64,000 nucleotides of DNA from Bacillota bacterium (GTDB lineage: Bacteria > Bacillota > Syntrophomonadia > Syntrophomonadales > Syntrophomonadaceae). The stretch lies in assembly GCA_023395515.1 (NCBI GenBank), contig JAEWZB010000034.1, positions 1-64,000 on the forward strand, given 5' to 3'. The translations under genes were made by a program, and so were the position numbers. Shown piece by piece: positions 1 to 8,203 of the stretch (the first letter of the stretch is position 1; every line of letters starts with the position of its first letter). The notes under the pieces are model-generated. The model did not search any database. It had not been told where the DNA came from and saw only the letters and a list, made by a program, of their open reading frames with translations.

Positions 1-2
1 TC

Positions 3-632
3 CTTGATATGAAGGGTGAAAGCAAGTATTTAAAGGATGTGGCAGATGCGGATGATACAAATGTTACGGCGAAGCCTGCATATAAGGACTGGGAATCTAT
101 CGCTGCCATCAGCCCTGCTTCGCCGTATCCTTATTATTTTGAAGGACTGATATACCACATTCAGGGGAATGAGAGCAAAGCCAAGGAAGCCTATCAAAAT
201 GCTCTGATCAATCCCCTGTTTTCTGAGAACAGCGCAGCTTTTTACTATCTAAGTGAGCTTGATATAGATGAGCTTTCTACGATACGGGATGAGCTGGCAG
301 TGATAGAATCTGATCTTTATGCAATTTTTACGCCGAGACCCTATGGTTTGGAACGTCATCCTATGAACTTCAATGACGAATATTTACGGGCTAAGGCAAA
401 AGATGTTTTGGAGAAGGAAGCAAATGAGTATACAGAGGCTTTGAGATATTATACTGCGGCCCTCAGAGTAAATCCATTTGAAGCCAAGAATTATGCTTGC
501 TGTGCCCTCATCTCCATCTTCAACAATGATATTGATGCAGCTATAACCTGTGTCAATGAAGGGCTTTGGGTAGATGAAAACAATAAAGAGCTGAATCAAA
601 TCGCTGCATGGCTCACACAGAATCAGGAATAG
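3..632 (+). CDS. TPR-like repeat protein, 5' end outside the window
   Basis: The reading frame is open back to the window edge, so the first visible ATG (position 9) is probably internal and the gene is cut. The visible ~209 residues contain helix pairs typical of tetratricopeptide repeats: alternating small and aromatic positions, as in YYFEGLIYHIQGNESKAKEA and, near the C-terminus, YTEALRYYTAALRVNPFEAK. TPRs mediate protein-protein contacts; no catalytic motif is seen. It stops 11 bases before the start of the next gene, which encodes a secreted protein, so the two are probably one transcript and may act together at the cell surface. The specific role is unknown. Confidence 0.6.
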   Translation, partial: LDMKGESKYLKDVADADDTNVTAKPAYKDWESIAAISPASPYPYYFEGLIYHIQGNESKAKEAYQNALINPLFSENSAAFYYLSELDIDELSTIRDELAVIESDLYAIFTPRPYGLERHPMNFNDEYLRAKAKDVLEKEANEYTEALRYYTAALRVNPFEAKNYACCALISIFNNDIDAAITCVNEGLWVDENNKELNQIAAWLTQNQE

Positions 633-643
633 GAGGTTTCACC

Positions 644-2113
644 ATGAAGAAAAGGATTATTTCCGCATTAATTACACTGATTTTGCTTGTGACAACCGCT
701 GTCCCGGTTCAGGGCGCATCGACTAGAGGGGTTGACCGCAGCAAGATCGGCTTTGATTCGTTAGAGAGCTATCCCCTCATCATTACAGTGGGCGAGCTTT
801 CTTTTGAAGGTGAACTGGCACGTGGGGCCAAGGCGACAGAAGAATATATTGAAAAAGCCATAGAGAAAACGCTGAAAGAATTCGGAAAAACCGAGGCGGA
901 AATCGGCGAGGCCGAGACTCTTGTAGAAAAGGTGGCTCGTGACGATGTCTTTACTGCGGAGGATTCAAGGAGAGTCGCAAAGGAAATACGTCATTTTATA
1001 GCCAAACAGACCGGAACGGAGATATTATTGGAGACTATAGAACATATTATTGACCTAAACGACCGCCCTCTCGATGAGTTTATTCTGGATACGGCAGAAG
1101 GTGCGGTGCGGGATAAGGCGATTGATTTATTGTTGGGTGAGCTGGGCGGTTCTGTAACAGATGTTGTTGAGGGCTTAATGTTTTTATCTGAAAAGTATGA
1201 GCAGGATAAACAAAAATGGAAGAACAGAGCCGAGGCCATCAATGCCAAACGGATGCTGACGAATTTTTATCATAAGGCAAATGTGAATTTGAAAAACATT
1301 GCCGGAGAAGGGCGTTGGAACTGGAGAGTATCCATGGATGCGACAGACAGCAGATATTTCACCTTCTTTGGTATTCCGGGTAATTTGGAAATGTGGACAT
1401 TCAATATTTCTCTTGATAAAAAGGGGAAGATCAGGGAAAGTGACCGAGGCCCATTTGGGCTGTATACAGGCACTGCAGAAATTAAAATAAAATATGAGAT
1501 GAGCAAATTTGACGAAGGGATTAAGAATAAATACCAAGATTGGATTGATGGATTATATACGGATTTGAATCAAGAACTGGGATTGCAATGGAATTATAAG
1601 AATGAGGGCAGAAAAACCGAGATTGAGCGAATGATCGGCTCCGGTGACTATAATCTTTACCTGTCGCCCCAATCTGCAGACGGTGTTATCCTGGATTTCG
1701 ACCCATTTGGGGATGCTAAGCTGGTTGTTATCGATCGAAAGATTGAAAGAAGCGTCGATCATACTTATGACAACGCCCGTTTTCAGGTAAAGGATACTAT
1801 GACATTTTGGGCTGATGGCGAAAGTGATCTTCAGTATAGCTACGAGCCGCAATACTTCAATATAACAGTAGACGGAAAAACATTGCCGGCACAATATGCA
1901 GGTGTACCAATGGCGCAAAAGGTCAGCGGTGAGGTTCCTTGGGATTCATCCGTATGGAATTATTGGGATAAAAATGACAAGAAAATGAAACTTCTCATTC
2001 CTTATACAGACGGAGATGAAGGCTATTTTCCACGGCTAAGAGATATTTTTAAATCATCAGATACTTCGAGACTACTGGAAAGACTTGATAAACTGGAATT
2101 ACCGGATATTTAG
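644..2113 (+). CDS. secreted protein of unknown function (489 aa)
   Basis: The start is set at ATG 644, preceded by AGGAGG at 631-636; an earlier in-frame ATG at 608 lies inside the preceding gene. The first ~28 residues are a signal peptide: MKKR, a hydrophobic stretch ITLILLVTTAVP, then VQGA as a likely cleavage region. The mature part is hydrophilic, has acidic helical segments near residues 60-200 and an aromatic beta-rich second half. No transmembrane helix after the signal, no lipobox and no catalytic motif are recognised. It follows the TPR gene closely and is followed by a clear terminator at 2204-2237, so it ends that operon. I do not recognise the family. Confidence 0.6.
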   Translation: MKKRIISALITLILLVTTAVPVQGASTRGVDRSKIGFDSLESYPLIITVGELSFEGELARGAKATEEYIEKAIEKTLKEFGKTEAEIGEAETLVEKVARDDVFTAEDSRRVAKEIRHFIAKQTGTEILLETIEHIIDLNDRPLDEFILDTAEGAVRDKAIDLLLGELGGSVTDVVEGLMFLSEKYEQDKQKWKNRAEAINAKRMLTNFYHKANVNLKNIAGEGRWNWRVSMDATDSRYFTFFGIPGNLEMWTFNISLDKKGKIRESDRGPFGLYTGTAEIKIKYEMSKFDEGIKNKYQDWIDGLYTDLNQELGLQWNYKNEGRKTEIERMIGSGDYNLYLSPQSADGVILDFDPFGDAKLVVIDRKIERSVDHTYDNARFQVKDTMTFWADGESDLQYSYEPQYFNITVDGKTLPAQYAGVPMAQKVSGEVPWDSSVWNYWDKNDKKMKLLIPYTDGDEGYFPRLRDIFKSSDTSRLLERLDKLELPDI

Positions 2114-2203
2114 CATGGTGTCTTAAAATCCTACAGAAAGATATCGAATATCTGCTATTCATACTGATTACAAGAAAAAATATTAACTAGTTAAACTGTA
2201 AAG

Positions 2204-2237
2204 GCGGTGTTATACAATTTGAAACATCGCTTTTTTT
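2204..2237 (+). terminator. Rho-independent terminator after the secreted-protein gene
   Basis: GCGGTGTT (2204-2211) pairs with AACATCGC (2223-2230), one G-T pair, followed directly by seven T residues. It lies ~90 bases after the stop at 2113 and closes the first operon. Confidence 0.8.
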
Positions 2238-2510
2238 GACAGTCTGAGACCAGAGCATCTATGCCCTGTCACCTGTTAGCTTAAGAGCCTTATCAAATGA
2301 GAGAACCAAACGGGCCGGCTACCTTAGTTTGATGGAATGTTACTCTGCGAGTAAGTGTAAACTTTAAAACTGCATGAGCAGTGGTGCCGTAAGTCGGTCA
2401 CTCAAATAATGGGTACCTCCTACCCGATTTTTACTGTGGAAAGCTATAGAAACCTTAGCAGTTTACCTTTATGATAATATAAAACATAATTAAAAATTCA
2501 GGAGATTGTC
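2238..2510 (+). other. non-coding stretch with four consecutive small hairpins
   Basis: No open reading frame of note. Within 85 bases there are four compact inverted repeats in a row: TACTC/GAGTA (2341-2353, 3-base loop), ACTGC/GCAGT (2369-2382, ATGA loop), GTGCCG/CGG-T-CAC (2384-2401) and GGGTA/TACCC (2411-2425), the last followed by GATTTTTA, which could act as a weak terminator. Such dense pairing suggests a structured RNA or the remnant of one, for example part of a group II intron domain I or a leader of the MBL gene at 2511. No known riboswitch core is recognised. Confidence 0.35.
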
Positions 2511-3389
2511 ATGTATGAATTAATAGCCGTAGGAGAGCGTACCTACTACATAAACAGCCCGGCTAAAATTGGGGTTTATAAAATTAATGAACAAGAGGTT
2601 TATTTAATTGACAGCGGTAATGACAAAGAGGCGGGGCGCAAGATTTTAAAAATACTAAATGCTAATAATTGGACTTTGGCCGGAATAATAAATACTCACT
2701 CTAATGCCGATCATATTGGCGGTAATAAGTTTTTACAGGATAGAACTAATTGTAAAATTATATCTACTCCCATTGAAAACACCTTGGCCCAGTTTACGTT
2801 TTTAGAGCCTTCTTTTTTATACGGAGGTTATCCTTTTAAAGAACTGCGTAACAAATTTTTAATGGCTCCTGCCTGTGAGCCGACTGATAATATTGAGGAT
2901 TTTTTGCCGGAGGGTTTAGAATATTTTAGGCTGGGTGGGCATTATCTGGACATGATTGGGATTAAAACCTCGGATAATGTTTGTTTTCTGGCGGACTCTG
3001 TTTTTAGTGAAAATATCATAAATAAATACCATTTATCATTTATCTATGATGTAGAAGCTTTTCTGGCTACATTAGATTTGGTGGAAAATATGGAAGCTAA
3101 AGTATTTATACCTGCCCATGCCGAGGTTGGTGAAGATATGGGGCCTTTAGTGAAAATTAATCGGGAAAAGACTTACGAGATTATAGACCGTATATTAATA
3201 ATCTGTACCGAGCCACGGTCTTTTGAGGACATTTTACAGGCGGTTTTTGATTTTTACCAACTAACCATGGATGTTAACCAGTATGTATTAGTGGGCAGCA
3301 CGGTACGTTCTTATTTATCCTATCTTAGTGATCAAGGGCGGCTTAAATGCGAATTTACTAATAATAGAATGTTGTGGCAAACTACTTGA
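2511..3389 (+). CDS. MBL-fold metallo-hydrolase (292 aa)
   Basis: A metallo-beta-lactamase-fold protein, likely cytoplasmic. The metal-binding motif is near residue 63 as THSNADHIGG, a variant of HxHxDH in which the second histidine is replaced by Asn; a second conserved Asp is in the FLADSVF segment, and PAHAEVG near residue 203 supplies a later His. The N-terminal strand motif VYLIDSG is typical. Residues ~225-292 look like a winged-helix appendage. ATG 2511 has GGAGA at 2500-2504. The substrate cannot be told from sequence; relatives include glyoxalase-II-like and other hydrolases. It stands alone, downstream of the hairpin-rich stretch. Confidence 0.75.
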   Translation: MYELIAVGERTYYINSPAKIGVYKINEQEVYLIDSGNDKEAGRKILKILNANNWTLAGIINTHSNADHIGGNKFLQDRTNCKIISTPIENTLAQFTFLEPSFLYGGYPFKELRNKFLMAPACEPTDNIEDFLPEGLEYFRLGGHYLDMIGIKTSDNVCFLADSVFSENIINKYHLSFIYDVEAFLATLDLVENMEAKVFIPAHAEVGEDMGPLVKINREKTYEIIDRILIICTEPRSFEDILQAVFDFYQLTMDVNQYVLVGSTVRSYLSYLSDQGRLKCEFTNNRMLWQTT

Positions 3390-3487
3390 GCCAGAATAAT
3401 TATGGCTGAAGACATTTATATAGTATCTTAGTAGTTTTTAAATTACTGCTGCTAAGAATGCGTGAGTTGGAAAAGGAGAGGTACAAA

Positions 3488-4417
3488 ATGAATGTAGAGC
3501 ATCGCTTGACTGAAGCAGTTAAAAGGGTTAAAGAATACGAACGTTTACAGCATCAAATGGAAATAAACCAAAATATGCTCCAGACAGAGAAAAAACGCCG
3601 GGAGATTTTACAAGAGAAATTAGCTGCGGAAAATAGGGATGTAGAAAAATTGGATGGTATTAGTTTAGTTAACCTATGGCACACTTTGCGGGGGACTAAA
3701 GATATAGCTATGCGTAAAGAACAAGAAGAATATCTGGCCGCTAAATTAAAATTTGATGAAGCTAATAATATTATAACTTTTTTGGAAGCCGACTTAACCA
3801 AGATGTCCAATAAACTAAAAGATATAGGAGATCCTGGGGCTGAATATCAAAAAGCTATACGAGACAAAGAAGCTGCTCTGCTTCAGTCAGGCGGAGATAA
3901 AGCCTGGGCTTTATTGGAGTTGGCTGAACAGTTAGGTAAAGCAGAAGCGGAAAAACAAGAACTGAAAGAAGCTGTGGCAGCAGGCCAGTTAGCCCAAAAA
4001 TCCTTGATTACGGTGGAGAAGAAATTAGGTTCAGCCCAAGGTTGGGGAGTAGTTGACATAATAGGCGGGGGGTTAATAACTACAGCTATAAAGCATTCCT
4101 TTATGGGTGAGGCCCGTCGCGGTATAAGAGAGGCGGAAAAACACTTAAGAAGCTTTCAAAGGGAACTAGCCGATGTTAAAACTGATGAAATTACTTTTAA
4201 TATTGGTCAATTCAGTACTTTGGCTGATTTTATCTTAGATGGCCTTTTATTTGACCTCATCGTTCAATCCCAAATTAATAAAGCTGTAAGCCAAACTAGT
4301 AAGCTTAGACAAAATATAGAAGCAACTATAAATGACCTGCAAAACTTATTAGAGCTAAATACCCAAGCAGCTTCTGCTATTGAGGTTAGAAGAAAATCTT
4401 TAATAGAGAATGCGTGA
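3488..4417 (+). CDS. coiled-coil protein of unknown function (309 aa)
   Basis: The start is set at ATG 3488 because AAGGAGAG (3473-3480) sits at the right distance; an in-frame ATG at 3458 would place the ribosome site inside the gene. The protein is almost wholly alpha-helical and rich in Glu, Lys, Gln and Leu. Long predicted coiled coils cover residues ~1-60, ~75-170 and ~195-240. A glycine-rich break near residue 190 (GWGVVDIIGGGLITTAIKHS) resembles a short membrane-associated or hinge segment. No enzyme motif is present. It lies between an MBL hydrolase and a metallophosphoesterase with gaps of ~50-100 bases. Function unknown. Confidence 0.6.
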   Translation: MNVEHRLTEAVKRVKEYERLQHQMEINQNMLQTEKKRREILQEKLAAENRDVEKLDGISLVNLWHTLRGTKDIAMRKEQEEYLAAKLKFDEANNIITFLEADLTKMSNKLKDIGDPGAEYQKAIRDKEAALLQSGGDKAWALLELAEQLGKAEAEKQELKEAVAAGQLAQKSLITVEKKLGSAQGWGVVDIIGGGLITTAIKHSFMGEARRGIREAEKHLRSFQRELADVKTDEITFNIGQFSTLADFILDGLLFDLIVQSQINKAVSQTSKLRQNIEATINDLQNLLELNTQAASAIEVRRKSLIENA

Positions 4418-4468
4418 TAATACTTAAGCTGCTTAATCTTATAATTTTTAAAAAGGAGACCTTATGGT

Positions 4469-4933
4469 ATGGAAAAATGGTTAATAGGCGTAATTTCAGA
4501 CACCCATGGATTACTTAGACCGGAAGCTTATGCTGCCTTAGAAGGCAGTGATCTAATAATTCATGCCGGAGATGTAGGTACACCGGAAGTATTGGAGGAG
4601 CTTAAAAATATTGCTTCCGTAGTTGCAGTCCGGGGTAATGTGGATAGAGGGAGTTGGGCCAATGTACTGCCTATAACCAAGGTAATTGAAATTGGTGAGG
4701 TATTAATCTACCTCTTGCATAATATTGATGAACTTGATATAGTCCCGGAAGCGGCCGGCTTGCGTCTAATAATTAACGGTCATTCCCATAGACCAAAACA
4801 TACGGCCCAAAATGGCGTTCATTACCTCAACCCCGGCAGTGCCGGACCCAGAAGATTTGATTTACCAGTGACTGTAGCCCGGATGGAAATATACGGTAAA
4901 GAAATAGATGTAGAGATAATTGAACTTTTATAA
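4469..4933 (+). CDS. metallophosphoesterase, YfcE/MJ0936 family (154 aa)
   Basis: A small calcineurin-type phosphodiesterase with all the metal-site blocks in order: SDTHG near residue 10, HAGDVG near 32, RGNVDRG near 52, a histidine in LLHNIDE, and NGHSHRP near 103. Length (154) fits the YfcE/MJ0936 family of broad phosphodiesterases that use Mn or other divalent metals. ATG 4469 is chosen over the out-of-frame ATG at 4464; AAAAGGAGA lies at 4451-4459. It ends before a ~150-base gap leading into the alkylation-repair operon. The physiological substrate is unknown. Confidence 0.85.
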   Translation: MEKWLIGVISDTHGLLRPEAYAALEGSDLIIHAGDVGTPEVLEELKNIASVVAVRGNVDRGSWANVLPITKVIEIGEVLIYLLHNIDELDIVPEAAGLRLIINGHSHRPKHTAQNGVHYLNPGSAGPRRFDLPVTVARMEIYGKEIDVEIIELL

Positions 4934-5091
4934 TGTATTAGTTAAGTCCCTCTCATAAGCCCACGATTAAATCCATAGCCTTGCCATCATATTTTTGCCT
5001 ATCTGACCTGAAAAAGCATGTCCGAAAATAGCGAGATTTTTAAGTAAAACCTGCTATAATTTAATTGAGATCAAATGAAGGGGCGAAAATT

Positions 5092-6552
5092 ATGATAGAT
5101 AATGACAGCGGTCTATACGCGGCATTTAAGGCGAAAGATGCTCGCTTTGACGGGCGTTTTTTTGTAGGAATATCGTCCACGGGCATATACTGCCGCCCCG
5201 TGTGCCGGGCTAGACAACCTAAAGCCGAAAACTGCACTTTTTATCAGACCGCAGCGGAAGCTGAACAAGCCGGATACCGCCCCTGCCTTTTATGCAGACC
5301 TGAACTTGCCCCGGGGACTTCAATCACTGATGCTACCGCTAATTTAGTTTACCGGGCCGCCAGAATGTTAGAAAGAAATTGCGGCAGCGGCCAGAGTATA
5401 GAGGAAATAGCCAGACAGCTGGGCTGTACTGACCGGCATTTGCGACGGGTTTTTACTGCCGAGTATAATGTATCACCAGTCCAATATTTGCAAACCTGCC
5501 GACTGCTCCTGGCCAAAAACTTACTTACCGACACCAATTTGCCGGTTCTGGAAGTTGCCATGGCGGCAGGATTTGGCAGTTTGCGCCGCTTCAATGACCT
5601 TTTCAAAAAACAGTACCAGCTTTCGCCCACCGCTTTACGAAAACATATTGCGGAAGAGAAAAAACATAATGACAATATTACTTTAGCCTTGGGCTACCGT
5701 CCCCCCTATGATTGGGAAAAAATGCTGAACTTCCTGGCCGGACGTGCCATAACCGGAGTTGAGGTGGTGAAAAACGGTGAATACATGCGTACCGTGGATT
5801 TGAAAAATGCAGAAGGGAAGCATGTATATGGCTGGGTACGGGTAGGCCACCAGCCTAAAAAGAACGTATTAAACGTTACCATGAGTGAAACTTTACTCCC
5901 GGTACTTCCGCAAGTATTAGCGCGAATACGCCACCTATTTGACTTATATTGCGACCCGGAAGCAGTATATGAAACACTCCGGGTAATGAACGATATCCGG
6001 CCCGGCCTTTGCGTTTTAGGAACCCGGGTGCCGGGGTGCTTTAATGCTTTTGAAATGGCAGTACGGGCAGTACTGGGGCAGCAAATTACGGTGAAAGCCG
6101 CCAGTACCTTAGCGGCTAGGATGGTTGAAACTTACGGTACCCCTATTCAGACCGGGGTTGAGGGGCTAACCCATATTTTCCCTCTACCGGAAGATATACT
6201 AGCTTTAGATGGAGCTATTGCAAATCATTTAGGGGTATTAGGGGTTATCGCGGCCCGGTCCCATACTATCTATGAATTGGCCCGGGCTTTAGTAGAGGGG
6301 GAAATTGATTTGGACTTCCCGACCCAGCCGGAGGAAAAAATGAAAAAGTTGATGACTATTCGCGGTATTGGGAGCTGGACAGCGCAATATATTGCTATGC
6401 GGGCCCTGGAATGGCCTGATGCTTTCCTGGAAACCGACGCGGGGGTAAAAAAAGCCTTATATCCCTACACTGCTAAAGAATTATTGGAAATGGCAGAAAG
6501 ATGGCGGCCCTGGCGCAGTTATGCCACCGTCAATCTTTGGAACACCCTATAA
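5092..6552 (+). CDS. Ada-AlkA fusion: methyl-sensing regulator and 3-methyladenine DNA glycosylase (486 aa)
   Basis: Three domains. Residues ~7-80 are the Ada metal-binding domain with zinc cysteines C34, C38, C65 and C68 (GIYCRPVC and RPCLLC), which in Ada accept methyl groups from DNA phosphotriesters. Residues ~90-195 form an AraC-type double helix-turn-helix. Residues ~200-486 are an AlkA glycosylase: TATA-like N-terminal part, a helix-hairpin-helix around RGIGSWTAQY, and the catalytic Asp at about residue 449 in FLETDAGV. So it should sense alkylation, activate transcription, and excise alkylated bases. The start at ATG 5092 has GAAGGGG upstream; a TATAAT lies at 5055-5060. The E. coli Ada methyltransferase domain is missing here and is supplied by the next gene, ogt, 13 bases downstream. 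Related fusions occur in actinobacteria. Confidence 0.9.
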   Translation: MIDNDSGLYAAFKAKDARFDGRFFVGISSTGIYCRPVCRARQPKAENCTFYQTAAEAEQAGYRPCLLCRPELAPGTSITDATANLVYRAARMLERNCGSGQSIEEIARQLGCTDRHLRRVFTAEYNVSPVQYLQTCRLLLAKNLLTDTNLPVLEVAMAAGFGSLRRFNDLFKKQYQLSPTALRKHIAEEKKHNDNITLALGYRPPYDWEKMLNFLAGRAITGVEVVKNGEYMRTVDLKNAEGKHVYGWVRVGHQPKKNVLNVTMSETLLPVLPQVLARIRHLFDLYCDPEAVYETLRVMNDIRPGLCVLGTRVPGCFNAFEMAVRAVLGQQITVKAASTLAARMVETYGTPIQTGVEGLTHIFPLPEDILALDGAIANHLGVLGVIAARSHTIYELARALVEGEIDLDFPTQPEEKMKKLMTIRGIGSWTAQYIAMRALEWPDAFLETDAGVKKALYPYTAKELLEMAERWRPWRSYATVNLWNTL

Positions 6553-6565
6553 GGAGGTAAATAAT

Positions 6566-7105
6566 ATGTATTATAAAGCAACGTATCAATCACCCGTAGG
6601 AATGATGACTATGGCCAGTGACGGAAGCAGCCTGGTTGGTTTGTGGATGGAAGGACAGAAATATCACGGAGATACTATACTCAAAGATATGATAGAAAAA
6701 AAAGACATGCCGATATTTGAGACGGTTAAAAAATGGCTGGACCGTTACTTTGCCGGGGAAAAACCCGATATTTCAGAATTGCCCTTAGCTCCCGCCGGCA
6801 GTGAATTTCGTCAAGAAGTATGGAATATTTTATGTGAGATACCTTATGGAGAGGTTATCACTTATGGTGATATTGCTAAAAAGATGGCGGCGAAAAAGAA
6901 CCAGGAACGTATGTCAAGTCAAGCGGTAGGCGGGGCAGTGGGGCATAACCCCATCTCCATCATTATCCCTTGTCACCGGGTAGTAGGCTCCAATGGCAGT
7001 TTGACCGGGTATGCCGGAGGTATTCATACCAAAATAAAATTGCTTGAATTAGAGGGTGCTGACATGTCCCGGTTGTTTGTACCTAAAAGAGGAACGGCAC
7101 TTTAA
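6566..7105 (+). CDS. ogt: methylated-DNA--protein-cysteine methyltransferase (179 aa)
   Basis: Direct-reversal repair of O6-methylguanine and O4-methylthymine by suicide transfer to a cysteine. The active-site block IIPCHRVVGSNG is present with the acceptor Cys at residue 136, and the helix-turn-helix part (PYGEVITYGDIAKKM, about 93-107) precedes it. A mild oddity is an insertion of ~6 residues (KNQERMSS) before the QAVGGAVGHNP segment. AAGGAGG sits at 6551-6557, so ATG 6566 is the start. It directly follows the Ada-AlkA gene, forming an adaptive-response operon. Confidence in function is high. Confidence 0.93.
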   Translation: MYYKATYQSPVGMMTMASDGSSLVGLWMEGQKYHGDTILKDMIEKKDMPIFETVKKWLDRYFAGEKPDISELPLAPAGSEFRQEVWNILCEIPYGEVITYGDIAKKMAAKKNQERMSSQAVGGAVGHNPISIIIPCHRVVGSNGSLTGYAGGIHTKIKLLELEGADMSRLFVPKRGTAL

Positions 7106-7128
7106 ACAGGAAGGAACAGGCTAAAAGT

Positions 7129-8052
7129 ATGATTATCAGTGCCAGCCGGAGGACAGATATTCCGGCTTTTTATTCTCAATGGTTTATGAACAGATTGCAG
7201 GAGGGCTATATACTAATCCCTAATCCCCGCAATCCCAACCGTTTGGGGCGAGTAGAACTAACCCCTGAAAATGTGGATTGTATTGCATTTTGGACCAAGA
7301 ATCCCATGCCCATGTTGGATAAACTCCCAGAGTTGACGGCCATGGGCTACTCCTATTATATACAATTTACCCTGACCCCCTATGACAATACTATTGAAAC
7401 AAATCTACCCCCCAAAACCGAGTTATTACAGGCTTTTCTGGCCATGTCCAAACAAATCGGCCCTAGTCGCTCGATATGGCGATATGATCCGGTTATTGTT
7501 GATATTAACTATCCGGTTAAGTGGCATATAGAGCAGTTTGCCTTAATGTGCGAAAGCCTGCAAAATTATACCGAACGGTGTATTATCAGCTTTGTTGATC
7601 CCTATAAAAGCTTAAAAGACAGGTATAGAGCATTAACAGATTGTGAAATGAAGGAGGTTGCGTCCGGGTTTGCAGAAATTGCCCATAAATACGGTATAGT
7701 CCTTTATACCTGTGCAGAAGCAATTGAACTTTCTTCCTATGGTATTAAACCTGGAGCCTGTATTGATCAAAATTTAATTGAAAAAATAATCGGTTATCAT
7801 ATCAAGGCCAAGAATGACACCAACCAACGTGCCGCGTGCCGCTGCATACAAAGTGTTGATATTGGAGTATATGATACTTGTTCCCATGGCTGTACTTATT
7901 GTTATGCCACATCCAGCCCCTCTACTGTATTACGCCGTATGGCTGCCCACGACCCCCAGGCTCCCATGATTTCAGGACATCCCCAAGGAGGCGAAATAAT
8001 AACCGACCGCACCACCCCCTCACAAAAAACTGCACAGCTTTCTTTGTTTTAG
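7129..8052 (+). CDS. DUF1848 protein with C-terminal CxxxCxxC cluster and QLSLF tail (307 aa)
   Basis: The N-terminus MIISASRRTDIPAFYSQWF and the segment FWTKNPMPML are signatures of the DUF1848 family. Cysteines C251, C255 and C258 (TCSHGCTYCYAT) form a CxxxCxxC motif as in radical SAM [4Fe-4S] sites, but near the C-terminus rather than the N-terminus; two more cysteines lie just before (AACRC). The last five residues are QLSLF, matching the bacterial sliding-clamp-binding pentapeptide. It is 23 bases after ogt, so it likely belongs to the alkylation-repair operon, and a strong terminator follows. The reaction is unknown; an Fe-S/SAM enzyme acting on DNA or nucleotides is an inference. Confidence 0.85.
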   Translation: MIISASRRTDIPAFYSQWFMNRLQEGYILIPNPRNPNRLGRVELTPENVDCIAFWTKNPMPMLDKLPELTAMGYSYYIQFTLTPYDNTIETNLPPKTELLQAFLAMSKQIGPSRSIWRYDPVIVDINYPVKWHIEQFALMCESLQNYTERCIISFVDPYKSLKDRYRALTDCEMKEVASGFAEIAHKYGIVLYTCAEAIELSSYGIKPGACIDQNLIEKIIGYHIKAKNDTNQRAACRCIQSVDIGVYDTCSHGCTYCYATSSPSTVLRRMAAHDPQAPMISGHPQGGEIITDRTTPSQKTAQLSLF

Positions 8053-8076
8053 GCTGAGCTTTTACAGAGACCTTAA

Positions 8077-8120
8077 GAGCCATAGGTTCCTGCGTGGAAC
8101 TTGTGGCTCCCTTATTTTTA
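8077..8120 (+). terminator. strong terminator closing the ada-alkA/ogt/DUF1848 operon
   Basis: A 14-base arm (8077-8090, starting GAGCCATAGG) pairs with 8096-8109 (ending TGTGGCTC) with two wobble pairs, loop TGCGT, followed by CCTTATTTTTAT. Confidence 0.88.
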
Positions 8121-8148
8121 TATTCCACTTAATGGCAGCCGAGATAGA

Positions 8149-8176
8149 TTGACCGGAACAGATGTTCTGATATAAT
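8149..8176 (+). promoter_or_regulatory. LexA-controlled promoter of the Y-family polymerase operon
   Basis: TTGACC (-35, 8149-8154) and TATAAT (-10, 8171-8176) are separated by 16 bases, and the whole spacer is occupied by a perfect Gram-positive SOS box, GAAC-AGAT-GTTC at 8156-8167. A bound LexA would block the promoter directly. The start codon at 8204 is 28 bases below the -10. Confidence 0.92.
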
Positions 8177-8203
8177 GTAATTAAAACTTTAACAGGTGAT
8201 TAA

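Noticed and set aside
9..11. ATG at position 9 as true start of the first gene
   Set aside because: The frame is open to the window edge and no ribosome site can be seen, so the gene is treated as cut.
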